A stretch of 64,000 nucleotides of DNA from Bacteroidota bacterium (lineage in GTDB: Bacteria; Bacteroidota; Bacteroidia; AKYH767-A; 2013-40CM-41-45), in assembly GCA_016720655.1 (NCBI GenBank), contig JADKKE010000002.1:62001-126000 (forward strand), given 5' to 3'. The notes below the pieces were generated by a model. That model had not been told where the DNA came from, did no database searches, and saw only the letters and a list, made by a program, of their open reading frames with translations. Each line of letters opens with the position of its first letter. Position 1 is the stretch's first letter. This document shows, piece after piece, positions 26,186-35,547 of the stretch. The position numbers and the translations under genes are program-made.

Positions 26186-26929
26186 GTGCGCTATTTTATT
26201 CAACTTTCTTTCGATGGTACTGATTATCATGGATGGCAAATACAGAAAAATGCCCACTCTGTTCAAGCCGAACTCAATGCTGCTCTCAACACAGTGTTGA
26301 GACAACCTGTGGAAACAACGGGTTGCGGACGAACAGATACCGGAGTCCATGCACGTGAGTTTTTTGTTCATTTCGATTATGAATCAGACGCTCTGAACCT
26401 GGAAGATGCATTGCATCAGTTAAATTGTATTCTTCCAAAGGATATTTCTCTTCAAAAAATTTATCCTCTTCATGCCAAAGCCCACGCTCGCTACGATGCA
26501 AGTTCCCGTACTTACGAATATCATTTGCATAAATTAAAGGATCCATTTCAAAATCATTATTCAGCATTTTACCCCTATGATCTCGATGCTGATAAAATGA
26601 ATGAATTGTCCTCTGTATTGATGGAATATAATGACTTCTCCTGTTTTTCAAAAACCGGCACCCAAAATCTGACAAACATTTGTAAAATTACTTCTGCCAA
26701 TTGGAAATCAGACAATGGGAATACAGTATTTACAATTGCTGCGGATCGTTTTCTACGAAACATGGTTCGGGCGATTGTCGGGACTTTAGTGCAGGCAGGC
26801 CGTGGAAAATTGTCAGAAGAACAATTCCGTAAAATTCTGAACAGCAAAGACCGGAAAGAAGCAGGATTTTCAGTTCCTGCAGAAGGCCTTTCTTTGGTTC
26901 GGGTGATCTATCCCTATTTGATACCCTGA
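26186..26929 (+). CDS. truA: tRNA pseudouridine(38-40) synthase TruA
   Basis: Makes pseudouridine at positions 38-40 of the tRNA anticodon arm. The 247-aa protein has the N-terminal RYFIQLSFDGTDYHGWQ, the catalytic aspartate in GRTDTGVHA, ARYDASSRTYEYHL, and the C-terminal FLRNMVRAIVGTLVQAGRG. The start is GTG 26186; it gives the exact family N-terminus and no in-frame ATG fits. The ABC exporter begins 3 nt after the stop, so the two are co-transcribed. Confidence 0.96.
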   Translation: MRYFIQLSFDGTDYHGWQIQKNAHSVQAELNAALNTVLRQPVETTGCGRTDTGVHAREFFVHFDYESDALNLEDALHQLNCILPKDISLQKIYPLHAKAHARYDASSRTYEYHLHKLKDPFQNHYSAFYPYDLDADKMNELSSVLMEYNDFSCFSKTGTQNLTNICKITSANWKSDNGNTVFTIAADRFLRNMVRAIVGTLVQAGRGKLSEEQFRKILNSKDRKEAGFSVPAEGLSLVRVIYPYLIP

Positions 26930-26932
26930 ACA

Positions 26933-28732
26933 ATGGCAAAGCAAAATGTAAGTGGTAAAGCGTTCGATTTCCCTATCCTCAAAAGGATTTATCGATTCAC
27001 GCTACCTTACAAAAAGCCATTTGTAATTAGTGTTGGTCTCACACTTTTCCTGGCTGTACTATCTCCGGTCAGACCAATTCTTGTTCAATACACAGTGGAT
27101 CATTACATCCTGCATCCCAATGAACAGGGCTTGATCAACATGACATTGTTGATGATAGGTTTGTTACTCCTTCAAAGTCTGGTTCAATATTATCACACCT
27201 TCCTCACGAACTGGATCGGACAGGTTGTGATCAAAGATCTCCGGGTAAAATTATTCAATCATATTTCCCGCTTACGATTGAAATATTTTGACAACACACC
27301 AATCGGAACTCTTGTAACCCGCACCATTAGTGACCTCGAAACAATTGCAGATATTTTTAGTGAAGGACTCATTGTAATTTTTGGAGATCTTTTGCAATTG
27401 ATTGTCATCGTTGTTTTCATGTTTGTTATTGATTGGCGGCTTGCTTTGATCAGTTTGTCTACCATGCCATTGTTGGTACTGGCAACCCGTGTTTTTCAAA
27501 AGGGAATCAAAGAAGCTTTTCGGGATGTGCGTACCCAGGTTGCGGCGCTCAATACTTTTGTTCAGGAGCATATCACAGGAATGAATATCGTACAGATTTT
27601 CAACCGTGAAAAAGAAGAAATGAAACGCTTCGAAGCAATCAATCAGAAGCACATGAAAGCACATATTCGCTCTGTGTGGTATTATTCAATATTCTTCCCT
27701 GTCGTGGAGTTATTGACTGCAACATCAATCGGATTGCTGGTTTGGTGGGGTTCCAAAGGTGTTGTCCAGGAACATGTTTCCCTGGGAAATGTAATTGCTT
27801 TCATTATGTACATCAGTATGCTCTTTCGGCCGATACGTGAGCTTGCTGATAAATTCAACACCCTGCAAATGGGAATGGTTAGCAGCGAAAGAGTTTTCAA
27901 AGTTCTGGATACAAATGAATTCATACCGGATGAAGGAAAAGTTAATGCAAACGATTTAAAAGGTAAAATAGTGTTTGAAAATGTATGGTTTTCATATGCT
28001 GACCTACAGGAAAAACAAGAAAATGGAAATCCCCAAAATCCGGAATGGGTTCTTAAAAATATAAATTTCACAGTCGAACCCGGAAAAACCCTTGCCTTGG
28101 TTGGAGCTACGGGAGCAGGAAAATCTTCAATCATTAACCTTGTCGGCCGCTTATACGAATTTCAAAAAGGGAATATCTTAATCGATGATATAAATATTCG
28201 CGATTATACATTGGATTCACTCAGAAGAAAAATTGCCATTGTGCTTCAGGATGTCTTTCTTTTTTCAGATACAATTGCCAATAATATTTCTCTTCGGGAT
28301 CCTTCCATTACCATGGATCAGATCGTTGAAGCAGCAAAAGCAGTGGGTGCACATCGATTCATTGAAAAGTTGCCAGGACAGTACCATTTCAATGTTATGG
28401 AAAGAGGAGCGATGCTTAGTGTTGGTCAACGCCAATTAATCTCATTCATCAGAGCCTATGTGTTTAGCCCCCGAATTTTGATCCTTGATGAAGCAACATC
28501 CTCCATCGATTCGGAATCGGAAGAACTCATCCAGGAAGCAACTCAACAATTAACAAAAAACCGAACATCAATTGTAATTGCGCACCGCCTCGCAACCATC
28601 CAGAATGCTGATAAAATTATCGTCATGGATCACGGTGAAAAGATGGAAGAGGGAAATCACCAGGAATTACTTCGTAAAAATGGAATGTACAAGCATCTTT
28701 ACGAAATTCAGTTTTCGAAAACGCACATTTGA
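26933..28732 (+). CDS. ABC exporter, fused membrane and ATPase domains (MsbA-like)
   Basis: 599-aa half-transporter that works as a dimer. About six membrane helices occupy residues 30-330 (LTLFLAVLSPVRPI, LLLLQSLVQYY, LLQLIVIVVFMFVIDW), followed by an ATPase domain with Walker A VGATGAGKSSI, Q-loop VLQDVFLFSDTI, signature LSVGQRQLIS, Walker B ILILDEATSSID and switch IAHRLAT. The family includes lipid A flippases and drug exporters; the substrate cannot be told here. Pairing with truA is common in Bacteroidota. The stop TGA (28730-28732) is directly fused to a heptanucleotide repeat array. Confidence 0.93.
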   Translation: MAKQNVSGKAFDFPILKRIYRFTLPYKKPFVISVGLTLFLAVLSPVRPILVQYTVDHYILHPNEQGLINMTLLMIGLLLLQSLVQYYHTFLTNWIGQVVIKDLRVKLFNHISRLRLKYFDNTPIGTLVTRTISDLETIADIFSEGLIVIFGDLLQLIVIVVFMFVIDWRLALISLSTMPLLVLATRVFQKGIKEAFRDVRTQVAALNTFVQEHITGMNIVQIFNREKEEMKRFEAINQKHMKAHIRSVWYYSIFFPVVELLTATSIGLLVWWGSKGVVQEHVSLGNVIAFIMYISMLFRPIRELADKFNTLQMGMVSSERVFKVLDTNEFIPDEGKVNANDLKGKIVFENVWFSYADLQEKQENGNPQNPEWVLKNINFTVEPGKTLALVGATGAGKSSIINLVGRLYEFQKGNILIDDINIRDYTLDSLRRKIAIVLQDVFLFSDTIANNISLRDPSITMDQIVEAAKAVGAHRFIEKLPGQYHFNVMERGAMLSVGQRQLISFIRAYVFSPRILILDEATSSIDSESEELIQEATQQLTKNRTSIVIAHRLATIQNADKIIVMDHGEKMEEGNHQELLRKNGMYKHLYEIQFSKTHI

Positions 28733-28870
28733 ATTAAGAATTAAGAATTATGAATTAAGAATTATGAATTAAGAATTATGAATTATGCTCACAACTTTCT
28801 AAACACAGAACACTGAACCCGGAACTCGGAACCCGAAACCAACTTTGAACCTTGAACTTTAAACCTTAAA
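28731..28870. repeat. Intergenic heptanucleotide repeat array
   Basis: 28731-28786 is exactly eight units of GAATTAW (7 nt each), beginning inside the TGA stop of the ABC gene. After about 20 non-repeat bases, 28808-28870 continues as nine 7-nt steps of related form: GAACACT, GAACCCG, GAACTCG, GAACCCG, AAACCAA, CTTTGAA, CCTTGAA, CTTTAAA, CCTTAAA. The array fills nearly all of the gap between the converging genes (stop 28732 and stop 28878). No normal hairpin terminator is present. The + strand units carry TAA or TGA often enough to close all frames. Confidence 0.85.
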
Positions 28871-28877
28871 CCGTGGC

Positions 28878-29741
28878 TCACAACGTTGCCCTCATCAATT
28901 GTTGCAACTCCTCAACTTTATCCATGAAACCAAGTTTGTGATAGGAATTCATCAGATTCCGGATTAGTCTTTGAATCATGTCTTTGCTTGAGCAAGGTTC
29001 GTAATAACTATTCTCCTGAGGAATCTTTAATTGCTGTAAAAAAGTGTCAATCTCCTTGCGATTAAAAATATCGCCCTTGCTGAAAGGATTGATATAGAAT
29101 AAAATTTTAGAATGATCATTAATGGACACCGGGTCATTCAATTCATCATTGTAACACAAAACAAAATGTTCCGGGAGATTCACTCCATAAACCGGAACTC
29201 CTGCACTTCTCGCAATTTCAAGATAGAGTAGGGATAACATCAATGGATTTCCTTTCCTGGTTTCGAGTGCGATGTTGATATACGAATTCTGTGGAGCATG
29301 GTAATTCTGAGTATTTCCACTGAACCCGTGAATATCAAAGAAAATTTTGTTCAGGACTTTTACCTGTTCCATCGCAGTGAGATCATCATTCATCTCAAGC
29401 CAGGCATCTTTCCGCATTTTATCCAGCTGGCGCTGAATCGTTTCTTCCTGAAGTTCCGGATATTGATATCTCGCAACCAGAATCGCACCTTTGATCATTT
29501 CACGAGAACCCGAATGTGCCCATACTCGCAATTCATGTTGCAGGTCTTCAAACTGGATTCGGTGGATTATGCTCTCAATTCGCTGCTGCATAATGGCATC
29601 CATCGAACTGCTCCACGCGTTTTCCAGAATTGGAATCACATCCTTTCCGTAGTGAATGAGTTTATCCTGAATATGTTGAAAAATTTCAGAATCACTATCG
29701 TCCAATAAGCGGATCAGGGCATCAATCTCAGTGCGGTTCAT
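28878..29741 (-). CDS. SirB1/transglutaminase-like family protein
   Basis: 287-aa soluble protein. The first ~110 residues are helical and HEAT-like (DALIRLLDDSDSEIFQHI, HYGKDVIPILENAW), followed by a transglutaminase-like core of the SirB1/UPF0162 type (FFDIHGFSGNTQNYH, NSYINIALETRKGNPLMLSLLYLEIA, GVPVYGVNLPEHFVLCY, split by length) and a helical tail. The usual catalytic cysteine position in GNPLMLS appears non-cysteine, so enzymatic activity is doubtful, as for many members. Function unknown. It ends at the heptanucleotide array. Confidence 0.8.
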   Translation of the reverse strand: MNRTEIDALIRLLDDSDSEIFQHIQDKLIHYGKDVIPILENAWSSSMDAIMQQRIESIIHRIQFEDLQHELRVWAHSGSREMIKGAILVARYQYPELQEETIQRQLDKMRKDAWLEMNDDLTAMEQVKVLNKIFFDIHGFSGNTQNYHAPQNSYINIALETRKGNPLMLSLLYLEIARSAGVPVYGVNLPEHFVLCYNDELNDPVSINDHSKILFYINPFSKGDIFNRKEIDTFLQQLKIPQENSYYEPCSSKDMIQRLIRNLMNSYHKLGFMDKVEELQQLMRATL

Positions 29742-29745
29742 ATGA

Positions 29746-29946
29746 TTATTTTGTTCTCGGTTTAACTGACCTCACAGCCAAAAGATACTTCCCATCGCCC
29801 TGAATTTTCAACATAAGATTGTTGGAAGCTTCTTGATCTTTTTTTTGCAAAACCTGTAACCTTCTGCCAATAAGGCTTTGAGAGGCACCTGTCCATTTTA
29901 ACCTTTCATGGGTACAGGGTAATGTTGACAAGCCGATGGCACTCAT
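29746..29946 (-). CDS. Possible small ORF upstream of the transglutaminase-like gene (doubtful)
   Basis: A 66-aa frame with ATG 29946, ending 4 nt before the ATG at 29741. It reads MSAIGLSTLPCTHERLKW, then LQVLQKKDQEASNN and a basic end VRSVKPRTK. I recognise no family, signal peptide or motif. Position just upstream of a same-strand gene is the only support, and it may simply be leader sequence. Confidence 0.25.
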   Translation of the reverse strand: MSAIGLSTLPCTHERLKWTGASQSLIGRRLQVLQKKDQEASNNLMLKIQGDGKYLLAVRSVKPRTK

Positions 29947-29961
29947 TGAGAGATAGTTTGT

Positions 29962-29969
29962 TATCTTTG
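29962..29969 (+). promoter_or_regulatory. -7 promoter element for the SBBP repeat protein
   Basis: TATCTTTG, with a leader of about 55 nt to ATG 30031. The nearest upstream TTG (29946-29948) is closer than the usual -33 spacing. Confidence 0.5.
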
Positions 29970-30030
29970 TAATACTATTTTAACATTACAATTTCACCCC
30001 CAATAATTCAATCTCTATCAGCGTTCAACT

Positions 30031-33003
30031 ATGAAACGAGCCATACTACTCTGCAGCTTATTCCTTTTTCTTTTTCATTCAAACTCTTCTGCCCAATCTC
30101 CTACCTTATTATGGGATCGTTTTTATACCGGAAATGGTGATAATTCCGAAAGATTTAACAAAATTGTTCCGGATGGCTCAGGAAATTATGTCGCTGTCGG
30201 CTATACCGTAAAACAAGGTAATTATCGGGATGTCCTCACTGTAAAATTCGATTCAAACGGTGACACACTGTGGTGGAGAACAAAAAACGGAAAAGGTAGC
30301 TTCGATGATGAGGGTGTAACTGTTGCACTTGATGTTGCAGGTAATGTATATGTAACTGGTTTTAGTGATGGAGGAGGTACCCAGAATGATATCATGCTGT
30401 TGAAATACAACTCTGCAGGTGTCAGACTCTGGGACACAACATGGAACAGTTCTGCTTCATTCGATGATATTCCTGTGGACATCGCTGTTGATGGTAACGG
30501 TAATGTTTTTGTGACAGGAAATGCTGAACCGGACACAACTTCTGGCAGTAGCGACTACATCACCATTAAATTTAATCCTTTAAATGGCAATGTATTGTGG
30601 CAAGCCCAATATTCAAGACCAACCGCCCCGAATGGAAAAGATGAAGTTGCAAAAATGGGAATTGATGCATTAGGAGATGTGTATGTCACCGGTCGATCCT
30701 CCAATGGAAGCGACGACGATTACGTTACTTTAAAATATAACGGTACGACGGGTTCACAACTCTGGTCGCAAATTTACAACAGTGGCAATGGAACTGACCG
30801 TGGAACAGCCTTAGTGGTCGATCATGGAGGTTCAATTATTGTATCAGGAAGAAGTGATAATGGTAGTAATGATGATATCCGTACGATTAAATACAGTGTT
30901 GCCGGAACTCTTCAATGGACGAAAGGATGGAATAGTGCTTACAATCAAAACGACCGCGCTATTGCCATCACTGTGGATTTAAACGATAATGTTTATGTAT
31001 GCGGTCAGACGGATGCGGATAATTCTGCAATTACCGATTATGACTTCTCTACAATAAAATACAATGCTTCCGGTGTTCTGCAATGGTCAAGGATTGTTGG
31101 AAGCACATCTCTCCAGTACGATATTCCTGCTGACATCACCACGGATGCCGCCGGTAATGTTTTTGTCACCGGAAAATCAGATTTGAATCCTGATCCATTG
31201 CTGACAGATTTTGATATCATGACAGTGATGTACAATTCAGCCGGTACACAAGTATGGTTGAATTCAGTTGCGGGAACACGCCCCGGTGGAGGAGATATCC
31301 CGTATGGCATCGTCAGCGATAACACCTTTGTTTATATTGTCGGTGGAGCTGATTATGTGAGCACTCAAAAGGATGCAGTGATTCTGAAATATGATCTGGC
31401 AGGAAATACAGTATTTATGAAACATCTCAATGGTGACGGTGATTTTTCGGAAAGCGGTCGCTCGATGGTGATAGATAATAATGATCATGTCTACGTTGGA
31501 GGCTATACATACAGAGAAGATCATAACAGAGATATCTGCCTTGTGGCCATGGACAACTCCGGAGATACCATTTGTACTTTTGTGTACAATGGAACCAAAA
31601 GTGATGATGATGAGTTGACCGCTGTTGGACAGGATGCAAGTGGAAATATTTACGCTTCCGGTTATACCAAAGAAACAAACCAAAAGAGCGATTTCTTTAC
31701 AATGAAATGGAATCCGAATTCCTGTGATACAGTTTGGACACGAACGTATAATTTTTCAGCCAATCAATCTGATAAAGTCGAATCAATGATTGTGGATGCA
31801 GCAGGTAATGTTTATATCACCGGCAGGAGTGACAGCGATCCAAACGATACGATTGACAACAATGATATTGTTACAATTAAATACAACACGAATGGCAGCC
31901 AACAATGGTTACAACGATACAACGGAATCGGTAATCTGCGTGATGAGCCCTCCAAAATAATTCTTGACAACAGTGGTCATGTGCTGGTGTGTGGCCGCAT
32001 GGAAAAATTAAATGATGATGATTTTGTTGTGATCAAATATGATCAGGTGACTGGAACACCGATTTGGGCAACACCTGCAACTTACAACGGACCTTTTTCA
32101 AATGATGACCGTCCGCTCGATATGGTCGTCGACAATAATGACGCGGTTTTCGTTGCAGGGTACAGTCAAACCGGTTCCGGTACTGCCACTGATGATGCTG
32201 TCGTTGTAAAAATTGATGCTGCAGGAAATCAGGTAGGTTTCTTTGGTTATGACGGATTGGGACTTGGAAATGATGTTGCACAATTAATTGCACATTATAA
32301 CTCTGATAACATCATTGTTGTTCTGAAAACCGATGTTGATCTTGATCCATTGCACAGCAATTACAATTATTTGACAATTAAATTTGATCAAAATCTAACC
32401 CAGCTTTGGTTAACTCCGCCGGAATACAACAGCCCGATCAATGGTGATGATGTACCCTCAGCCGTTCTTACAAATGCAGTGGGTGATGTTTTTGTAACAG
32501 GAACATCGGAAACAGATACAAGTGGTGGCAGGACCAACCACAACTGGGTTACCGTTCGATACAATGATCAGGGAATTCAAACTTTTGTGGCGGACTATGA
32601 CGGACCGGGGAATGGCGATGATGCTGTGAATTCAATAGCACTGCGTGGAACTTCAATGTGGTTGTGTGGATATGTGGAAGCTCCAGGGCTTAACCAGAAA
32701 GATCTGGCCGTACTCAGGTATGATATCACAGTTGGATTACCGGATTTGGTAAATTCTGCACTTTCGTATGTTTATCCAAATCCTTTTTCCAATTCGGCAA
32801 GTATTGTTTACAACAGTATCAGGAAGAACGCTTCCTGGGATTTGATTATCACGGATGTGTTGGGAAAAGAAGTGAAGCACGTAAACTCAACTACTTCGAA
32901 CATTCTAACAATTGAAAAAGAAGAACTCACTGTAGGTGTATATTTCTACCGGATATTGGAAGAAGGCAAACAAATTCATTCCGGAAAATTCATCATCAAT
33001 TAA
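30031..33003 (+). CDS. Secreted SBBP beta-propeller repeat protein with T9SS sorting domain
   Basis: 990-aa exported protein: signal peptide ending NSSAQ, then about 16 repeats of roughly 50-60 residues, each with a core like GNVYVTGFSD, GNVFVTGNAE, GDVYVTGRSS, NVYVCGQTD, DHVYVGGYT and a following TIKYN...LW strand pair. This is the SBBP (seven-bladed propeller) pattern, enough for two propellers or more. The C-terminus is a T9SS sorting domain (YVYPNPFSNSAS, GVYFYRILEEGK, KFIIN). The repeats are rich in D, N and G; such proteins are usually surface-exposed or shed. No catalytic motif is seen. The next gene follows after 11 nt. Confidence 0.88.
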   Translation: MKRAILLCSLFLFLFHSNSSAQSPTLLWDRFYTGNGDNSERFNKIVPDGSGNYVAVGYTVKQGNYRDVLTVKFDSNGDTLWWRTKNGKGSFDDEGVTVALDVAGNVYVTGFSDGGGTQNDIMLLKYNSAGVRLWDTTWNSSASFDDIPVDIAVDGNGNVFVTGNAEPDTTSGSSDYITIKFNPLNGNVLWQAQYSRPTAPNGKDEVAKMGIDALGDVYVTGRSSNGSDDDYVTLKYNGTTGSQLWSQIYNSGNGTDRGTALVVDHGGSIIVSGRSDNGSNDDIRTIKYSVAGTLQWTKGWNSAYNQNDRAIAITVDLNDNVYVCGQTDADNSAITDYDFSTIKYNASGVLQWSRIVGSTSLQYDIPADITTDAAGNVFVTGKSDLNPDPLLTDFDIMTVMYNSAGTQVWLNSVAGTRPGGGDIPYGIVSDNTFVYIVGGADYVSTQKDAVILKYDLAGNTVFMKHLNGDGDFSESGRSMVIDNNDHVYVGGYTYREDHNRDICLVAMDNSGDTICTFVYNGTKSDDDELTAVGQDASGNIYASGYTKETNQKSDFFTMKWNPNSCDTVWTRTYNFSANQSDKVESMIVDAAGNVYITGRSDSDPNDTIDNNDIVTIKYNTNGSQQWLQRYNGIGNLRDEPSKIILDNSGHVLVCGRMEKLNDDDFVVIKYDQVTGTPIWATPATYNGPFSNDDRPLDMVVDNNDAVFVAGYSQTGSGTATDDAVVVKIDAAGNQVGFFGYDGLGLGNDVAQLIAHYNSDNIIVVLKTDVDLDPLHSNYNYLTIKFDQNLTQLWLTPPEYNSPINGDDVPSAVLTNAVGDVFVTGTSETDTSGGRTNHNWVTVRYNDQGIQTFVADYDGPGNGDDAVNSIALRGTSMWLCGYVEAPGLNQKDLAVLRYDITVGLPDLVNSALSYVYPNPFSNSASIVYNSIRKNASWDLIITDVLGKEVKHVNSTTSNILTIEKEELTVGVYFYRILEEGKQIHSGKFIIN

Positions 33004-33014
33004 TCTATAATAAA

Positions 33015-34604
33015 ATGTCATTCCGGATTTCATTCTTGTTTTTTGTCTATAGTTTTGGAATTAGCATTTGTACTTCACAAATTCCTAAGAACCTTAGCTT
33101 GCTCTCAACACTGACTTTCCCCGGACAGTCACTTGCCGGTTGCTGGCATTATGAGGATGGAAACGGTCATGCATATGCTTTGGTAGGAGCCTCACGTGGA
33201 ATAGTGATCGTTGATGTAACCAATCCTGCATTGCCTGTAAATCTCTTTCAATTACCGGGTGTAAGCAATTTATGGCATGAAGTAAAAGTAATTGGAGATT
33301 TTGCTTATGCAGTGAGTGAAGGCATTGATACCTCCAATGTAAAAAACGGATTGCAAATTATTGACCTTCGTTACTTACCGGATAGTGTACCCTATAAATT
33401 TTATACCGGTGACGGAGATATTCTGGGTCAGCTCAGAAAAGCCCATACTGTTACAACCGCAGGAAATTATGTGTACATCAATGGTCACAATATCACCGGT
33501 CTGGGTACAGGAGTATTAATCTGTGATGTTTCTGATCCTTGGAATCCACTTTACACAGGTGCTATTACGATGAATTACTGTCATGATAGTTATGTTCGCG
33601 GTGATACTATTTACACGAGCGACATTCATGCAGGTCAGTTTTCGGTTTACAATATCTCTGATAAATCAGCACCGGTTTTATTGGCAACACAACAAACTCC
33701 CGGCCTTTTCAATCACAACACCTGGTTGAGCGATGACGGGCAAACTATTTACACGACAGATGAGCATCCAAATCAACCCCTGGCTTCATACAATATTTCA
33801 GATTTATCCAATATTGAGAAGTTGGATGAATATTTCACTATCAATTTACCAGCTAACGAAGTTCACAACGTAAGAGTCTTTAATGATTTTCTTATTAATC
33901 CAAGTTATGGAAGTCAGGTCACGATTGTCGATGGACTTAGACCTGCAAATTTGATCGAAGTTGGCAACTTTCCCACAGGCACTTCATTGTGCTGGGATGC
34001 TGATCCATATTTCTCATCCGGAATTATGGTAGCCACAGATATGAACAGCGGAACATTGTACATTCTTCAGCCGGAATACAAGAGAGCATGTTACCTGGAA
34101 GGTATGGTCACTGATAGCAGCACGGGAATCATTATCAATGGTGCAACGGTTGCTATCATTGGAACATCTGTGAATCAAATCAGCAATGCAAGTGGAGAAT
34201 ACAAAACCGGAATTGCCGATTCAGGCACTTACACAATTACGTGTTCAAAATCAGGCTACAATTCGAAAACTATTTCCGGAGTGAATCTGGATCATGGAAT
34301 TCTTACAACCATTAATTTCCAACTTTCTTTAATTAATAGCTCGATTCAGGAAGGATCTGATGTCCCGAATTTTCAACTCAGTCCAAATCCATGTATTGAT
34401 CAACTAATGATCACTTCCAGTTCTAGTAAGGTTCTCCGAATCAGGATCATGAACATGAGCGGGCAAATTCTGTATGAATCAATTCCTGTTTCACTCGGAT
34501 CAAAGGATGTTTTGGTTCCTGTTGGTGATCTGAGCAAAGGCTTGTATATCCTCGAACTGAATTCTGATCAAGGAACAAGCTTTTCCAAGTTTCAAAAACT
34601 CTGA
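33015..34604 (+). CDS. Choice-of-anchor B family protein with LVIVD-like repeats and T9SS sorting domain
   Basis: 529-aa secreted protein. A signal peptide (about 1-22) is followed by a propeller of LVIVD-type repeats (GIVIVDVTNPALPV, GLQIIDLRYLPDSV, VLICDVSDPWNPLY, FSVYNISDKSAPVL), histidine-containing turns (WHEVKV, KAHTV, CHDSYV, FNHNTW) that mark the choice-of-anchor B group, a carboxypeptidase-regulatory-like beta domain (about 357-435, MVTDSSTGIIINGATVA), and a T9SS sorting domain (LSPNPCIDQ, GLYILEL). It is 11 nt after the SBBP protein, so both are probably made together. Confidence 0.87.
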   Translation: MSFRISFLFFVYSFGISICTSQIPKNLSLLSTLTFPGQSLAGCWHYEDGNGHAYALVGASRGIVIVDVTNPALPVNLFQLPGVSNLWHEVKVIGDFAYAVSEGIDTSNVKNGLQIIDLRYLPDSVPYKFYTGDGDILGQLRKAHTVTTAGNYVYINGHNITGLGTGVLICDVSDPWNPLYTGAITMNYCHDSYVRGDTIYTSDIHAGQFSVYNISDKSAPVLLATQQTPGLFNHNTWLSDDGQTIYTTDEHPNQPLASYNISDLSNIEKLDEYFTINLPANEVHNVRVFNDFLINPSYGSQVTIVDGLRPANLIEVGNFPTGTSLCWDADPYFSSGIMVATDMNSGTLYILQPEYKRACYLEGMVTDSSTGIIINGATVAIIGTSVNQISNASGEYKTGIADSGTYTITCSKSGYNSKTISGVNLDHGILTTINFQLSLINSSIQEGSDVPNFQLSPNPCIDQLMITSSSSKVLRIRIMNMSGQILYESIPVSLGSKDVLVPVGDLSKGLYILELNSDQGTSFSKFQKL

Positions 34605-34617
34605 TTTCAGGAAAAAA

Positions 34618-35496
34618 TCAACCCATCTTAGCTAATCGATCCAACACTGTTTCGATTAGATTATTCATCGTTTCTTCTCCCTTGTGTGTGTGCTTGTTAT
34701 TGATCCTGTTGGCAACTATCGCGTTGATGGAACAACAATGGTGTCCCAGGATTTTTGCCAGTCCATACATGGCACCGGTTTCCATTTCAAAATTCGTGAT
34801 CCGGTGATTTCCGTGTTTGAAACTATTTAATGTAGGTATAAAATCCGGACGAGCCAGTTCGTAGCGCAGGATTCTTCCTTGGGGAGCATAAAAACCCGAA
34901 CAACTTGCTGTAATACCTTTGAACATCCCTTCACTTAAAGCATTCTCCAGTTTTTCCGAACACCGTGCAATGTAGGATTGTGGTAAAATTCCATGATTTG
35001 GGTAATGCTTTCTGAATGCAACTACAATATCTTGTTCTTCAGCATCGTTCATCAGTTTATAAAAATTCAAAAGGCCGTCTAAACCCATACCAAATGAGGA
35101 AAAAACAAAACCATCAACCGGAATTTCTTCCTGGAGAGAACCGGAAGTTCCTATTCGAATGAGATTCAATGAGCTAAGTTTTTCTTTGATCGTTCTTTCT
35201 CTCAGATTGATATTGACAAGGGCATCCAACTCATTGTAAACAATATCAATATTATCTGTTCCGATACCGGTGGATATAACGGTGATTCTTTTACCTTTAT
35301 ACATTCCTGTATGTGTAACGAATTCACGCTTTTGTTTCTTCGTTTCAATTTTATCAAAGAATTTAGAAACCAAAGCAACTCTATCAGGATCACCTACATT
35401 GATAACAGTATCCGATATGTCTTCAGGCAATAAATTCAGATGATAAACACTAAAATCGGGATTGAGGATAAGTTCTGATTCTGGTATTTTGCTCAT
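34618..35496 (-). CDS. Nucleoside phosphorylase (uridine phosphorylase-like)
   Basis: Cleaves nucleosides with phosphate to base and sugar 1-phosphate. About 292 aa from ATG 35496 (MSKIPESELI). Visible are the phosphate loop NVGDPDRV, the IGTSGSLQ block, GFVFSSFGMGLDG, and the ribose/base motif FEMETGAMYGLA. The long frame up to 35598 would overlap the divergent universal stress gene and has no family N-terminus. Uridine phosphorylase is the nearest assignment; the base specificity loop cannot be fixed by eye. It is start-to-start with the stress gene at 35548 (51 nt apart). Confidence 0.85.
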   Translation of the reverse strand: MSKIPESELILNPDFSVYHLNLLPEDISDTVINVGDPDRVALVSKFFDKIETKKQKREFVTHTGMYKGKRITVISTGIGTDNIDIVYNELDALVNINLRERTIKEKLSSLNLIRIGTSGSLQEEIPVDGFVFSSFGMGLDGLLNFYKLMNDAEEQDIVVAFRKHYPNHGILPQSYIARCSEKLENALSEGMFKGITASCSGFYAPQGRILRYELARPDFIPTLNSFKHGNHRITNFEMETGAMYGLAKILGHHCCSINAIVANRINNKHTHKGEETMNNLIETVLDRLAKMG

Positions 35497-35547
35497 GTTA
35501 AGGATTCCGTTAAATTTGCTCACAATAATAAAACTTATTTCCTGTTT

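Noticed and set aside
26575..28134. Several ORFs of 60-150 aa opposite truA and the ABC gene
   Set aside because: Shadows in other frames of conserved genes.
28731..28870. CRISPR array
   Set aside because: Units are 7 nt and contiguous without spacers, and no cas genes are near.
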